Shown: positions 37,301 through 59,733 of the stretch, piece after piece
Position numbering within the stretch: the first letter of the stretch is position 1
Layout of the letters: each line of letters starts with the position of its first letter
Assembly (NCBI RefSeq): GCF_001984155.1
Contig: NZ_MTQO01000052.1
Span: forward strand, 682,001-746,000
Direction: 5' to 3'
Source of the DNA: Actinosynnema sp. ALI-1.44
GTDB lineage: Bacteria; Actinomycetota; Actinomycetes; Mycobacteriales; Pseudonocardiaceae
Length of the DNA stretch: 64,000 nucleotides
Made by a program: the position numbers and the translations under genes
The notes under the pieces: generated by a model
Databases searched by the model: none
The model's input: only the letters and a program-made list of their open reading frames with translations
What the model was told of the DNA's origin: nothing

Positions 37301-40300
37301 ACCAACGACTCCGGCGGCAGTTCTCGTTCGATGATCCGCTGTGCCAGCCGGTTGGCGAGCGCGTCCAGTTCGGCGAAGGTGAACCGGCGGTCGCCGTCGA
37401 CCAGTGCCAGCTCGTCCGGCCGCGCGTCGACCTGCGCTTCGAACAGCCCGGCCAACATCAGGTCCGGCACCGGCTCGGCGGTGGAGTTCCACCGCGACAG
37501 CACGAGTTCGCGTTCGTGGTCGGTCAGCACGTCCACAGCGGACAACCGGGCGACCGGGTCGGCGCACAGGGCGGCCAGGACGTGTCCCAGGCGCTCGACG
37601 AGTGCCGAGCCGGTCGACGGGTCGAACAGGTCCAGCGCGTAGGTCAACGCCAGCGACAGGTCGTCGTGGCCGACGGTTTCCCGCACGGTGAACGTCAGGT
37701 CGAACTTGGCGACGACGAGACCGGGCTCGTAGGCGGACGTCGTGGTGCCCGGCAGGCCGAGGTCGTCCTCGTCGAGCATCCGGTGGGTCACCACGACCTG
37801 GAACAGCGGGTGCCGGGACATCGAGCGCTCCGGCGACAGGTGGTCGACGAGCCGCTCGAACGGCAGGTCCGCGTGCCCGAACGCGCCGAGGTCGGTCGCC
37901 CTGACCCGGGCGAGCAGTTCGGCGAAGGTCGGGTTGCCCGCCGTGGACGTCCGCAGCACCAACGTGTTGACGAAGAACCCGGTGAGGTCGTCCAGCGCGG
38001 GGTCGGTCCGGCCCGCGATCGGCGTGCCGAGCGGGATGTCCTCCCCGGCGCCGAGCTTGGACAGCAGCACGGCGACCGCCGCCTGCACCACCATGTACAC
38101 CGTGACGCCGTGCTCGGCCGCCACCCGGCGAACAGTCGCGGCGACGTCGTCCGGCAGCCGCAGTTCGACCTCTTCACCCTCGTACGAGGCAGTCGGCGGG
38201 CGCGGGCGGTCCGCGGGCAGGTTCAGCTCGTCCGGCAGACCGGCGAGAGTGTCCTGCCAGTAGTCGAGCTGCGCCTGGGACAGCGGTGAGTCAAGCAGTT
38301 GACGTTGCCACAGCGCGTAATCCGCGTACTGGACGGGCAACGCGGGCCATGATGGGGCCAAACCGTCGAGCCGGGCGCCGTACGCGGTCGCCAGGTCGGT
38401 GAACAACGGCCGCGCCGACCACTCGTCGGTCGCGATGTGGTGCACCAGCACAAGCACCACGTACTCGCTGTCGCTGAGCTTGTAGACCGTCACCCTGATC
38501 GGGAGTTCCTCGGCGAGCCGGAACGGGTGGCGTGACGCCTCGGCCAGCAGCCTGGGGAGCAGGGCCTCGTTCGTGGCCACCACGTCGAACGGCACCTGCC
38601 CGGTGCTCACCACCTGAGTGGGAATGGCGGTGTCGGGGTAGACCGTGCGCAGGATCTCGTGCCGTTCCACCACGTCGGTGACCGCGGCACGCAGTGCTTC
38701 CAGGTCCAGTGGGCCGTTGAGCCGGGCGGTGAACGGCACGTTGTACGTCGGCGACGGGCCGTCCATCCGGTGGATGAACCACAGCCGCTGCTGCGCGGGC
38801 GACAGCGGCATCGGGTCCGGCCTGGCGGCCGGGACGAGCGCGGGCCGACCGCCTTCGCGGCCGAGCAGGGCCGCGAGGCCGCGCACGGACGGCGCGTCGA
38901 ACACGTCGGAAATGGTCAACTCGGCGCCGAACACCGTCCGGATCCGGGACACCAGCCGCACAGCGAGCAGCGAATGCCCGCCGAGGGCGAAGAAGTCGTC
39001 CTCCGCACCGACCGAGCGCAAGCCCAGCAGCTCCGCCAGCATCCCGGCGAGCAGCTCCTCGGCCGGGTCACGCAGCGCGCCGTCGCCTGTGTTCGCCCGC
39101 GGCTCCGGCAGCGCCTTGCGGTCGACCTTGCCGTTGGGCAGCAACGGGATTTCGTCCAGCGGGACGATCGCCGACGGCACCAGCTGCTCGGGCAGCCGCT
39201 CGGCGAGCGCGGTCAGCAGACCGGCGGTTTCGCCGACGACGTAGCCGATGAGCCGGTCGTCGCGCACGACCGCCACAGCGGCTCGCACGCCGTCCTGCGC
39301 CAGCAACGCCGTTTCGACCTCGCCGAGCTCGATGCGCATGCCGCGGAGCTTCACCTGGTCGTCGTTGCGGCCCAGGTACTCGATGGCGCCGTCGGCCCGG
39401 TAACGGACGAGGTCGCCGGTCCGGTAGAGCCGTGCACCCGCCGCGCCGAACGGGTCCGCCACGAACCGGCTCGCCGTCAGGCCCGGCCTGGCCAGGTAGC
39501 CCCTGGCCAGCTGGACACCACCGAGGTACAGCTCACCGGTCACCCCGGCCGGGACCGGCCTGAGCGCCTGGTCGAGCACGTGCACCTGGGTGTTCCACAC
39601 CGGGCGGCCGATCGGCACCGGCCCGTCCGCGACCACGTGCCAGTGGGTGACGTCCACCGCTGCTTCGGTTGGCCCGTAGAGGTTGTGCAGTTCGGCCGGT
39701 AGCTGTGCACGGCAGCGAGCGGCGACGTCCGCGGGCAACGCCTCGCCGCTGGTGAACAGCAAACGCAGTGGCGCGGCGACACCGGCGTCGAGGAACACTC
39801 GCAGCATCGACGGCACGAAGTGCGCGACGGTCACACCGTTGCGGGTGATCGCGTCGGAGATCGAAGCCGGATCGCGGTGCGCGCCCGGGTCGACGAGCAC
39901 GAGCGCCGCGCCGGTGAAGGCAGGCAGGAAGAACTCCCACACCGACACGTCGAACCCGGCCGGGGTCTTCTGCAGGATCCGGTCGGCGCCGGTGATGGCG
40001 TACTCGGCGGCCATCCATTCGAGCCGGTTGACGATCGCCCGGTGCGTCAGGACCGCGCCCTTGGGCCGCCCGGTCGACCCGGACGTGTAGATCACGTAGG
40101 CGGCGTTGTCCGGGTGGATCTCCTGATCCGTCCAGTCGCCGACCGCGCCGCGGATCTCCTGGGCGGTCAGCGTCAGCACGGAACCTGAGTCGGACCGGAT
40201 GAGCTCGCGGCGCTCGGCGGGGTAGTCCGGGTCGACCGGAACGTATGCCGCACCGGCTCGCAGTACGCCCCACAACGCCACGACCAGCTCGATCGAACGC

Positions 40301-43300
40301 GGAATGGCCACCGCGACCACGCTTTCCGGCCCCACCCCGCACTTCGCGAGGTACGCGGCGACAGCGCCGCTGCGCTCGACAAGCTCGTCGTAGGTCATCT
40401 GCCGGTCGCCGTGGACCAGCGCGACCGCGTCCGACCGGTTCGTGTGCAGGCGGTCGACCAAGGTGCCGGGTGCGACGGCGCGCCCGGCACCGGCGGACGG
40501 CCGCTCCGCCGGAAGGCGCACGTCCACTGAGGACAATCGGACACCTGCCACCGCCTGTTCGATGACCAGCAGCAGCCGCGAGACCATCACGTCCACTGTG
40601 GACCTGTCGAACAGGTCCGAGGCGTAGTTCACCGACACGGTCAACCCGTCGACGCCGGGGAGCTCCTCGAACGCGAACCCGAGGTCGAACTTGGCCGCGT
40701 CCGGTGCCACCGCTGTCGACTCGGCCGTCAGCCCCACGAGTTCCGGTGCGCGCAACTGCCGGTACTGGTGGTTGACCATCACCTGGAACAGCGGGTGCCT
40801 CGCCCGTGACCGCCGGGGCGCCAGTTCCTCCACGAGCTGCTCGAACGGCACGTCCTGGTGCGCGTACGCGGCCAGGTCGGTGTCCCGGACACGGCCAAGG
40901 AGCTCGTCGAACGACGGGTCGCCGGTCAGGTCCGTCCGCAGCACCACGGTGTTGACGAAGAACCCGACCATGTCCTCCAACGCCGGATCGGGCCTGCCGC
41001 CGACCGGCGCGCCCAACGGGATGTCGTAGCCCGCACCGAGTTTCGACAACAACACGGCCACAGCGGTGCGCAACACCATGAACGGTGTCGTACCGGTCCG
41101 TCCGGCCAGCCCACGCACGGCAGCGTGCAGGGGCGCGGGAATGTCCCGTTCGACGAAACCGCCGCGGTAGGAGGCTTTGGCCGGACGCGGTCGGTCGGTC
41201 GGGATGCCCAGTTCCTCCGGCAGTCCGGCCAACTGGTCGCGCCAGTACTCGAGCTGTTCCTGGCTGTCGAGCGAACGCTGCCACAGCGTGTAATCCGCGT
41301 ACTGCACGGGCAACGGCTCGAACTGGGGCACTTCGGACGCCCGCCGAGCCGCGTACGCCCTCGACAGGTCACCGAACAGCGGCCCGGCCGACAACGCGTC
41401 GGCCACGATGTGGTGCAGCACGACGACGAGAACGTGGTCCCGGCGGGAGTCGCTGATCAGCTCGACCCGGATCGGCAGGTCGCGTGCCAGGTCGAACGTG
41501 CGGGCGAGGCATTCGCGGACCGATTCCGGCCCGGCGTGCCGTGCCCGGAACGGGATCTCGTCCAACGGCAGAACGCGCTGGTACGGCTCGCCGTCCTGCT
41601 CGACGAACACGGTCCGCAGGCTCTCATGTCGCTGCATGACGTCGCCGACCGCAGCGCGCAGGGCCTGAATGTTGACGTCGCCGTGCAACCGCGCGGTGAA
41701 CGGGATCGTGTACGCCGCCGACGGCCCTTCCAGTTTGTCCAGGAACCACAGTCGCCTTTGGGCGAACGACAACGGAATCAAAGCCGGTCGCTCCGCGGGC
41801 ACGAGCAGTGGTCGGGTGGTCTGCTCGTCGAGGTGCCCGGCCAGCGCGCGGACTGTGGGCGCCTCGAACACCGTGCGCAGTGACACCTCACGCCGGAACA
41901 CCGCACGGATACGCGACACGAGCCGCGTGGCCAGCAGCGAATGCCCGCCGTTGTCGAAGAAGTTGTCGTCGAGCCCGATCGAGCCGAGCCCGAGCACCCC
42001 GGCGAAGATCTGCGCGAGGACCTCTTCCCGGGTACCGGCCATTGCCCCGGCGGGCGCCTCGGCGGTGGCCTGGATGTCCCGCAACGCCCCGCGATCGGTC
42101 TTGCCGTTGGGGAGCAACGGGATCTCCGGTACCGCCACGAACGAGGTCGGCACGAGGCCGGACGGCAGCACCGAACGCGCGGCGGTCCGGGCCGCCGCGA
42201 TGTCGTCGGCGACCACGTAGGCCACGAGTTCATGGCCCCGGGCGACAACCGCCGCGGCGGTCACACCGTCCACACTGGTCAGCACCGCTTCGATCTCGGC
42301 CGGTTCGATCCGCACACCGCGGACCTTCACCTGGTCGTCGGCCCGGCCGAGCAGAGTGAGCACGCCGTCGCGGTCGCGTCGCGCGAGATCTCCCGTGCGG
42401 TACAGCCTGGTGCCGTTCGGCCCGGCGACGAACCGGGTCGCGGTCAGCGAGGCTGACTTGTAGCCCCGCGCGATCCCGGCGCCGCCTAGGTACAGCTCGC
42501 CCACCACACCCGTCGGCGCTGGTGAGAGCGTGTTGTCCAGGACGTACGCCGTGGTGCCGTCGACAGTCCGTGCGAAGCCGGTCCCCTCGGACATCAGGCT
42601 GTCGCCACCGGCTTCCGAGCAACCGTAGAGATCCACGAGCCGCGCGGCGGGCAGTGCCGCGCGGAACCGGTCGGCCAACGCGGCGGGCAGCGCCTCACCG
42701 CTGGAGATCCAGACGCGGACGCACTCCAGCTTGCCCGGGTCGGCGTCGAGCAACGCCTGCAGCAGGCTCGGCACGAGCGTCAACCGGCTGCCGTGGTGTC
42801 GTACGACCAGATCAGCCAACGCGTGCACATCCTGGCGTTGCGCCGAATCGGCGAGCACGACCCGCGCGCCACCGAGCAGCGCGCCGAGCAGTTCCGTGCT
42901 GCCGTCGACGAAGCTGATCGAGCTCTTGGCGACGATCACGTCCTGCACGCTCACCGGGAGCACGCGCTGTCCCCACGCCAGCCGCGCGGCCAACGCGCCG
43001 TGCGTGCCGGTGACCGCTTTGGGGTGGCCCGACGAGCCGGACGTGAACAACACGTACGCCGGGTGCTTCGGGCTGAGCGGGGAGGTCCGTTCCTCATCGG
43101 TGACGCGCCCGCCCGGCAGGTCCGCGAGCTGCTCGAGGGTGGTCTGGTCGTCCAGCGCCAGCGTCGGACCGGTCCAGAGGCCGAACTCGCCGCTGGTCAG
43201 GACCAGGTGCGGTGGGGCGTCGTCGAGCATCAGGCGCAGCCGTGCCTCGGGGTACTCGACGTCCAGCGGCAGGTAGGCGGCACCCGTCTCCAGGATCGCG

Positions 43301-46300
43301 AGCAGTCCGATCACGAGGTCAGCGGACGGGCGGCACGCCAGGCCGACCACGGCCTCCGGGCCGATGCCGCGCGTGATCAGCAGCCGCGCCAACTGCCCGA
43401 CGCGTTTGGTCAGCTGCCCGTAGGACAGCGCGCCGTCGATGGCGATCCGGCCCGCGTTCCGCACAGCCGACAGCCGGAACATCTCCGGGACAAGGGGGCC
43501 GTCGACGTGCGCCTGCGGTTCCGGGACGCGTTCGGCCCGCAGCAGAACGGAATGCGCGCTGATCGGCTCGTCCGGCCGGGTGACCATGGCGCCGATCAGG
43601 GCGGTCAGCCGCTCGGCGAGGTCGGCGACGGTCTCGGCGTCGAACAGGTCCGTCGCGTACTCGATCCCGGCGCCGAGCGTGCCCGCGGTGCTGAAGAAGC
43701 TGAACGTCAGGTCGAACTTGGCCTTGTCCAAGCCGAACGGCAGCGCCTGGCTGACCAGGCCGCCGACCCCGAGGTCCAGGTCGAGGTCGTGCTGGTGGGT
43801 GACCATCACCTGGAACAGCGGGTTGCGCGACAGCGACCGCGTCGGGCTGAGCACCTCGACCAGTCGCTCGAACGGGACGTCGGCGTGCTCGAACGCGGCC
43901 AGGTCCACTTCACGGACCCGGCGCAGCAGTTCGGCGAACGTCGGGTCGCCGTCGGTCCGCACGCGCAGGACAAGCGTGTTGACGAAGAACCCGACCAGGT
44001 CCTCAAGGGCCGCGTCACCGCGGCCCGCGATCGGCGACCCGAGCGGGATGTCCTGTCCGGCTCCCATCTTGGACAGCAGTACGGCGACGGCCGCCTGCAC
44101 GACCATGAACACGGTGACGTCGTTGTCCCTGGCCAGGTTCACCAGCGCCTGGTGGACGTCGTCGGACAGCTCGTAGAAGTGGTAGCCGCCGTGGTCACTG
44201 GCGATGTCGGGCCGTGGCCGGTCGAACGGCAGGACGAGTTCCTCCGGCGCACCGGCGAGTTGCCGCCGCCAGTAGTCGACCTGCGCGGAGACGTCCAGCT
44301 GTTGGCGTTGCCAGATGGCGTAGTCCGCGTACCGCACGGGCAGTGGAGTCCACTGTGGAGAACGGCCGTGGCGGCGCTGTTCGTAGGCGTGCCGCAGGTC
44401 GGAGAACAGCGGGCCGACTGACCATTCGTCACCGGCGATGTGGTGCATCAGCACGAGCAGAACGTGGTCGCCGTCGGCGACCTTGAACACCGTCGCCCGG
44501 ATCGGGATCTCGCTCGTAAGGTCGAACCCGTGCTCGGCGGCGGCGCGCAGCGCGTCCGGCAGTTCGTCATCGGTCGTCTCGGCGAACTCGAACGGGACCT
44601 CACCAGCAGGCAGGACGACCTGTGCCTCCTCGGTGAACACCGTGCGCAGGCTCTCGTGCCGTTCGACCACATCGGACAGTGCGCGCCGCAGCGCGGGCAC
44701 GTTCAGCTCGCCGCTGAGCCGCAGCACGGACGGGATGTTGTACGCGGAACTCGGGCCGTCGAGCCGGTGCAGGAACCACAACCTGCGCTGGGCGTAGGAC
44801 AACGGCAACGGGCCGGAGCGGTCCGTGCGGACCAGCGCGGGCCGCTCGGTCTTGGCCAACCGGCGCAGCAGGCCGCGTGGGGTGGACGCCTCGAACACGT
44901 CCCTGATCGCGGCGGTTGCGCCGAAGACCGCGCCGATCCGCGACAGCAGCCTGGTCACCAGCAGCGAGTGGCCGCCGAGGGTGAAGAAGCTGTCGTCCGC
45001 GCCGACCTCCGGCACTTCCAGGACGGCCGCGAACACGCCGCACATCAGGCTCAGGCGCGGGTCGGCCTCCACCCTGGCCCCGGCCACCGTGCTCGACGCG
45101 GGCTTGGGCAGTGCGGCGCGGTCGATCTTGCCGTTGGGCGTCAACGGGAACGACTGCAGCTCGACGAACACCGACGGCACCATGTGCTCCGGCAGCGAGC
45201 GGCTCAGCTGGTCGTGCAGGCCCGCGGTCACGCCCACGACGTACGCGACGAGCCGGGTACCCAGGGACTCGTGCTCGTCCGCGACCACCAGCGCACCGTG
45301 CACACCCGGCTGGGCGAGCAGCGCCGACTCGACCTCGCCGGGCTCGACGCGGAACCCGCGGATCTTCACCTGGTGGTCCGCGCGCCCGGCGAACTCCAGC
45401 TGACCGTCGGTGCGCCAGCGCACCAGGTCACCGGTTCGGTACAGGCGTGCGCCCGGCTGGAACGGGCTGGCCACGAACCGGGTCGCGGTCAGCCCGGGGT
45501 TGCCGGAGTAGCCGCGGGCCAGGCCGGTGCCGCCGACGTACAGCTCGCCGACCGCGCCGACCGGGACGACCCGCAGCAGGCCGTCGAGGACGTACACGCT
45601 CGTGTTGTGCACCGGTGTGCCGATCGGCAGGGCCGAACCCGTTGTGCCCTCGCGGTCGGCTTGCCACAGCGTGGCGTCCACTGTGGTCTCGGTGGGGCCG
45701 TAGGAGTTGAACAGCCGGTGTCCGGCGTCCACCCAGCGCCGCGCCAGCTCCGGCGGGCACGCCTCGCCCGCCACGATCACCACGGCGTCCGACGGGACAG
45801 CAGCGGTGTCCACATCGGCCAGTGCCGAGGGCGGCAAGGTCAGGTGTGTGACGCCGTACTCGGCGATGAGGTCCTGCAACGCGCTGCCGAGGCGGCGCTC
45901 GGGCGGTGCGATGACGACCGTCGCCCCGGTGGCGAGCGCCATCAGCAGTTCCCAGATGGACGTGTCGAAGCTCTGTGAGGCGAACTGCAACACGCGATCG
46001 CCCGGCCGTGGCCGGAAGTGCTCGGCGACCGTGTGCGCGAGGCTGGGCAGTCCCCGGTGGGTGACGACAACGCCCTTGGGACGGCCGGTCGAACCCGAGG
46101 TGTAGATGACGTACGCGGCGCTGTCCGGGCTGATGTGGACGGACGGTTCCGCGTCGGAGCCGTCCGGCACGTCCGAGAGCAGCACGACCGGAGCCGTGCC
46201 GGGCAGGACGTCGAGGTGCTCGGCCTCGGTCAGGACGAGCGCCGGGCGGGCGTCCGACAGCAGGAGCGTGACCCGCTCGGCCGGGTACGCCACGTCGACC

Positions 46301-47882
46301 GGCACGTACACCGCGCCTGCCTTGAGGGTCGCGAGCATCGCCACGACCTGCTCGATTCCGCGCGGCAGCACGACAGCAATCGCTTGCTCGGCCTCCACTC
46401 CGCGGCTGAGCAGGTAGTTCGCCAGGCGGTTGGCGCGGCTGACGAGTTCGTCGTAGGTCAGCTGGGTGCCCTCGAACATCACCGCTGGGTCGGCCGACGG
46501 CCGCACGAGCTCGCCGAACGTGGTGCCACGGACCTCCGTCGCGGTCTGGTTGCGGGTCTCGACCAGGTCGGTGTGCTCCTCGGCCGACACGACCGGAATC
46601 CGGCCGACCGGCCGGTCGGGGTCGGCGGCCATGGCCGTGAACAGCGCGACGACCCGGTCCGCCACGCGCCGCGCCAGCTCGGCGGGGACGATCTCGGTGC
46701 GGTGGCGGATGTCCAGGCGCAGGCGTTCGCCGGGGGTGGCCACCACGCCGAGCGGGTAGTGGCTGCCGTCGTTGCCGTCCACAGCGGACACCCGTAACCC
46801 GGCGCGTTCGCCGAGCCGGTCGAGTTCCTCGGTGTCGATCGGGTAGTTCTCCAGCACGGTGAACGTGTCGAACAGCTCACCGTCGACCCGGCCCGACTGG
46901 ATGTCGGCGAGACCGAGGTACTGGTGCGCGAGCAGCTGGGACTGACCCGCCTGGATCCGGCCGAGCAGCGACGCGACCGACTCCCCTGGCCGGACGGTGA
47001 CGCGCACCGGGGTGGTGTTGATCAGCAGGCCGATGATCTCCTCGGCCCTCGGCAGGCCGGTGGACCGGCCGGAGCCGGTGAGCCCGAACGTGACGTCCGC
47101 GCGGCCGGTCAGTTCGGTCAGGACCAACGCCCACACCGCCTGCAGGACGGTGTTCACGGTGACCTCGCAGCGCCGCGCAAGCGCTTGCACAGCCGTGGTC
47201 GTTGCCTCGTCGAGCCAGGTGGTGACCTCGCCCGGTTCGCTGCGGGCGTGCAGGTCGTGCCCGGCCGCGACCAGGGTCGGCTCGGTGACGCCGTCCAGGT
47301 AGCGGTTCCAGGCCGCGAGCGACCTCGCCTTGTCCTGTTTGGACACCCAGACGAGGTGGTCGCGGAACCGGGCGGGCGCGGGCATGCCGACGTCCGACCC
47401 CGCCGCCGCGTACAGCTCGAACAGCTCACGCACGAGCAGCGGCGCGGACCAGCCGTCGAGCAGGATGTGGTGGTGGGTGAACACCAGGGTGAACTCGTCG
47501 TCCGAACGCTTGACCAGCAGGAACCGCACCAGCGGCGGACGGCCCATGTCGAACGGCTTCGCCCGCTCGGCAGCCACCGCGGCCGCGACCTCGGCCGGGT
47601 CGCTCACCTCGATCTCGGCCCACGGCAGGTCGACCTCGGCCGGGATCAGCGCGACCGGCTCACCGGAGCGGCGCAGCCGGAACCCGGCGCGCAGGTTCGG
47701 ATACCGGCGCAGCAGCGCCTCGGCGGCGGCCTTGAGCGTCTTCGGGTCGACCGGGCCTTCCAGGTCCAGCGTCTTCTGCACGGTGTAGACATCACCGGCC
47801 GCGCCGCCGTAGGAGGCCCAGAACATCAAGCCCTGTTGCAGCGGCGACAGCGGCAGAACGTCCGACAGGCCGGGCGTGGCGC

Positions 47883-47886
<4 letters not shown>
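34381..47886 (-). CDS. NRPS, modules 4-7: C-A-T-C-A(beta-Ala)-T-C-A(Ser)-T-C-A-T-E
   Basis: A 4501-residue four-module synthetase. C domains have HHxxxD near residues 140, 1151, 2160 and 3151; A-domain P-loops near 599, 1618, 2604 and 3624; carrier serines near 973 (LGGHSLLV), 1980 (NGGHSLLA), 2969 (LGGHSLLA) and 4003 (LGGDSILS); an E domain from about 4030, with [10 protein letters not shown] near 4180 and EGHGRQQD. By-eye pocket codes: module 4 DTWTIASVDK (unassigned, aromatic-like), module 5 VDTTISLGDK (beta-alanine), module 6 DVWHFSLVDK (serine), module 7 DVAVIGAVNK (unassigned, becomes D). The middle C domains read HHIAGDE, HHIVADA and HHIATDE rather than DG. The C-terminal tail and next N-terminus look like a docking (COM) pair. 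ATG overlaps the preceding stop. Confidence 0.95.
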
Positions 47887-57654
<9,768 letters not shown>

Positions 57655-57662
<8 letters not shown>

Positions 57663-58074
57663 TGACGGCGCGGCCGGTGACGAGTGCCGGTTCCCCCGGG
57701 ACGGGGGCGGCCGGGTCCTTGCCCAGTTCGATGATCTGGTTCGACGCGTTGACGTGCACCACCTTCGGCAGGTGCGCGTCGAGCACGTCCTCGGCGACAG
57801 CCACGTACGTGATGATGATGACGAGATCCCCCGGGTGGACCAGGTGCGCCGCGGCACCGTTCACGCCGATGACGCCAGTGCCCGGTTCGCCGGTGATGGC
57901 GTAGGTCTCGAGCCGGTTGCCGTTGGTGATGTCGACGACCTGCACCCGCTCTCCCTCACGGATGTCGGCCGCCTTCATCAGCTCCTCGTCGATCGTCAGC
58001 GACCCGACGTAATGCAGGTCCGCCTGGGTGACGGTCGCCCGATGGATCTTGCCGTTGAGCACCGTGCGCAGCAC
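57655..58074 (-). CDS. panD: Aspartate 1-decarboxylase (PanD), beta-alanine supply
   Basis: Pyruvoyl enzyme that makes beta-alanine from L-aspartate. The 139-residue proenzyme starts [16 protein letters not shown] after the initiator. GTG at 58074 is chosen because it puts the self-cleavage site YVG-SLTI at exactly Gly24-Ser25, as in known PanD, and follows a GGAGGAGAGG ribosome site; GTG at 58089 would add five residues. Also present are the conserved Tyr-rich [20 protein letters not shown] and [11 protein letters not shown]. Normally PanD serves pantothenate synthesis. Here it has tandem iron boxes and is translationally coupled to an NRPS gene, so it most likely feeds the beta-alanine modules 5 and 8. 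Confidence 0.96.
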
Positions 58075-58091
58075 AGACCTCTCCTCCACAC

Positions 58092-58110
58092 TTAGGTAAG
58101 CCTAAATGAC
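58092..58110 (-). promoter_or_regulatory. Iron box, panD-proximal
   Basis: TTAGGTAAGCCTAAATGAC: the left arm and core match the IdeR/DmdR consensus, and TTAGG...CCTAA (58092-58105) forms a short perfect palindrome. It ends 18 bases from the panD GTG, so bound repressor would block the promoter or early transcription. Confidence 0.75.
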
Positions 58111-58111
58111 C

Positions 58112-58130
58112 TTAGGTAAGGCTAACCAGC
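58112..58130 (-). promoter_or_regulatory. Iron box, panD-distal
   Basis: TTAGGTAAGGCTAACCAGC matches the consensus at 15 of 19 positions. With the site at 58092 it forms a 20-bp-spaced tandem, the spacing of two helical turns, so two repressor dimers could bind the same face. It controls the panD-NRPS-oxidase operon. Confidence 0.85.
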
Positions 58131-58236
58131 GCCGACACTCAGGGACAAGTCGCCAGCCGGGACGTGCCGGGAGAGAATCCGTGGCCTACCGCACCCTGGC
58201 CAGTTCGCCACCAGGTGTATTAGGGTGCGCCACCCG

Positions 58237-59106
58237 TCAGCCCGCGTCCCCGGCCTCGTCGACCAGCCCGCGGATCGCGGCGGCGACCACCTCGGGCTCC
58301 GTGACCGGCACGTAGTGCCCGGACTTCTCGGCGAAGACGTGCCGCCCGCGCGGGCTTCCGGCGACCCGGGCGGCGTGCGAGGCGTTGGCCGCGGCGCGCA
58401 GGCGTGCGTTCATCCCACCTCCGGCGAGTTTTCCGGAAATCACCGTTATCGGTATGTCGCCCAGGTCCGGGGTGTTCTCCCGGAAAGCGGCGAGCTCGTC
58501 GAGAAACGTACGGGCCTGCTGGGCGTGGGTCCGCACGATTCCGGTCGTGAACCCCTCACGCCGGATGTCGCGGGCCGCGTCCGCGGGCAACGCCTTGGCC
58601 ATGCCGCGGTAGACGACACCGAGCATCCCGGCGCGCGCCAACGCCAGGTTGAGCTTGATGGCGACCCGCTCGAGCTTGCGGAAACCCGGGCTGAACAACA
58701 CATCGGCCGCCTCGTCGGTCGGGTCGACCAGGACGAGCCCGGCGATCCGCGCCGGCCGGTCCGCGGCCGCGAGGCGGACGATCGGTCCGCCCGCGCTGTG
58801 GCCTACGAGCACGAACGGACCGGGTCCGAAGTGGTCGAGCAGACACCCGAGATCGTCGGCCATCCGCCGCATCGTGCGCGACCGCGGGTCGGGCGCGCTG
58901 CGGCCCAGACCCGACCTGTCGTAGACGATCGCCCGCGCCCACTCGCCGACGAGCGGCTGGACCAACGCCCACGACGAGCGCGACGCGGCGGCCCCGGCCT
59001 CGAAGACGACGGTCGGGCCGGTTCCCGGTCCCGGCAGCACCTGGGCGTACAGCTCACGTCCGTCCCCGGTGGGTACGGCGACCGGTTCACCTTGGATGTG
59101 CGCCAT
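58237..59106 (-). CDS. Alpha/beta hydrolase
   Basis: A 289-residue alpha/beta-hydrolase-fold protein with nucleophile elbow GHSAGG, acid-region DPTDEA and late catalytic His in EKSGHYVPVTEP. No signal peptide. ATG at 59106 has a GGGGGAAG ribosome site; the frame is open further upstream but without protein-like sequence. It lies 107 bases upstream of the panD iron boxes on the same strand, and is itself without an iron box. Role unknown; possible general esterase. Because the NRPS line has no thioesterase, this is the only nearby serine-hydrolase candidate for release or for ester cleavage of the ferric product, but there is no direct evidence. Confidence 0.85.
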   Translation of the reverse strand: MAHIQGEPVAVPTGDGRELYAQVLPGPGTGPTVVFEAGAAASRSSWALVQPLVGEWARAIVYDRSGLGRSAPDPRSRTMRRMADDLGCLLDHFGPGPFVLVGHSAGGPIVRLAAADRPARIAGLVLVDPTDEAADVLFSPGFRKLERVAIKLNLALARAGMLGVVYRGMAKALPADAARDIRREGFTTGIVRTHAQQARTFLDELAAFRENTPDLGDIPITVISGKLAGGGMNARLRAAANASHAARVAGSPRGRHVFAEKSGHYVPVTEPEVVAAAIRGLVDEAGDAG

Positions 59107-59733
59107 GCTTCCCCCTGTGCCGATTAGGCGGATCTGATGGCGACAGTTGTACCCCGGCATCAGCCCACAGGCACCGGGGCCTTTTCCGCACCATTCCCGG
59201 AACAACGGGGACAAGAAAGTCACTAGACCGAACGGGTGACACCATCTACCCCCGGGATTTGCGCTCGACCGGCGAGTGACGGACCCTCCCACGGTCCGGG
59301 GTATCGCAATGCGGAAGCGCCTCATACCAGGGTTCGTAACCCGGGAAACCGGTACCCCGTGGCACACCGACAATCGGGGGAATCAGAGCGGGATCGGCGC
59401 CGAACGGCTTGACGGGGAACCCGCCCTGGGGAAGACTCCGGCGCGTTCCGTTACTGGTGTAGCGTGCGACAATGTCGCCGTTCACCCACTGGGGAAACAC
59501 TGTCGCCGGGCAGGCAGGACAGTGCTTCGGGTGAAGGCGGTACTGGGATAGAGCGATGTCGTTCGGCGTACTTGGGGGTACCCGGTGACTTCAACGCAGG
59601 GGCTCTTGAGGAGGACCGTCACGAGCGCAAGGTTGCCGCGGTTGTCGCACGAGGACTGACTACCCACCACGCGATCGGACCACCACTGTCATTCGAACTC
59701 CTGGGGGAGCTCGAGAGAACATGAGCGTGTAAG
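59107..59733. other. Long intergenic stretch without a secure gene
   Basis: About 620 bases between the hydrolase start and the IS701-like gene. No tRNA, clear repeat or iron box was seen. On the + strand a protein-like stretch around 59570-59724 (AGALEEDRHERKVAAVVARG, then TTHHAIGPPLSFELLGELER) is in the same frame as the transposase-like gene and separated from it by a single TGA at 59722. This may be a decayed upstream gene or former N-terminal part. It should also hold the hydrolase promoter. Confidence 0.5.

Noticed and set aside
28361-38289. Very long open frames on the + strand opposite the NRPS genes (28361-32677 and 34354-38289).
   Set aside because: They are Arg/Gln/Val-rich antisense shadows of high-GC coding sequence. 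The - strand carries complete catalytic motifs in the same place.
58237-59106. Calling the alpha/beta hydrolase the missing NRPS thioesterase.
   Set aside because: The motif is generic, it has no iron box and does not overlap the operon. It remains only a candidate.
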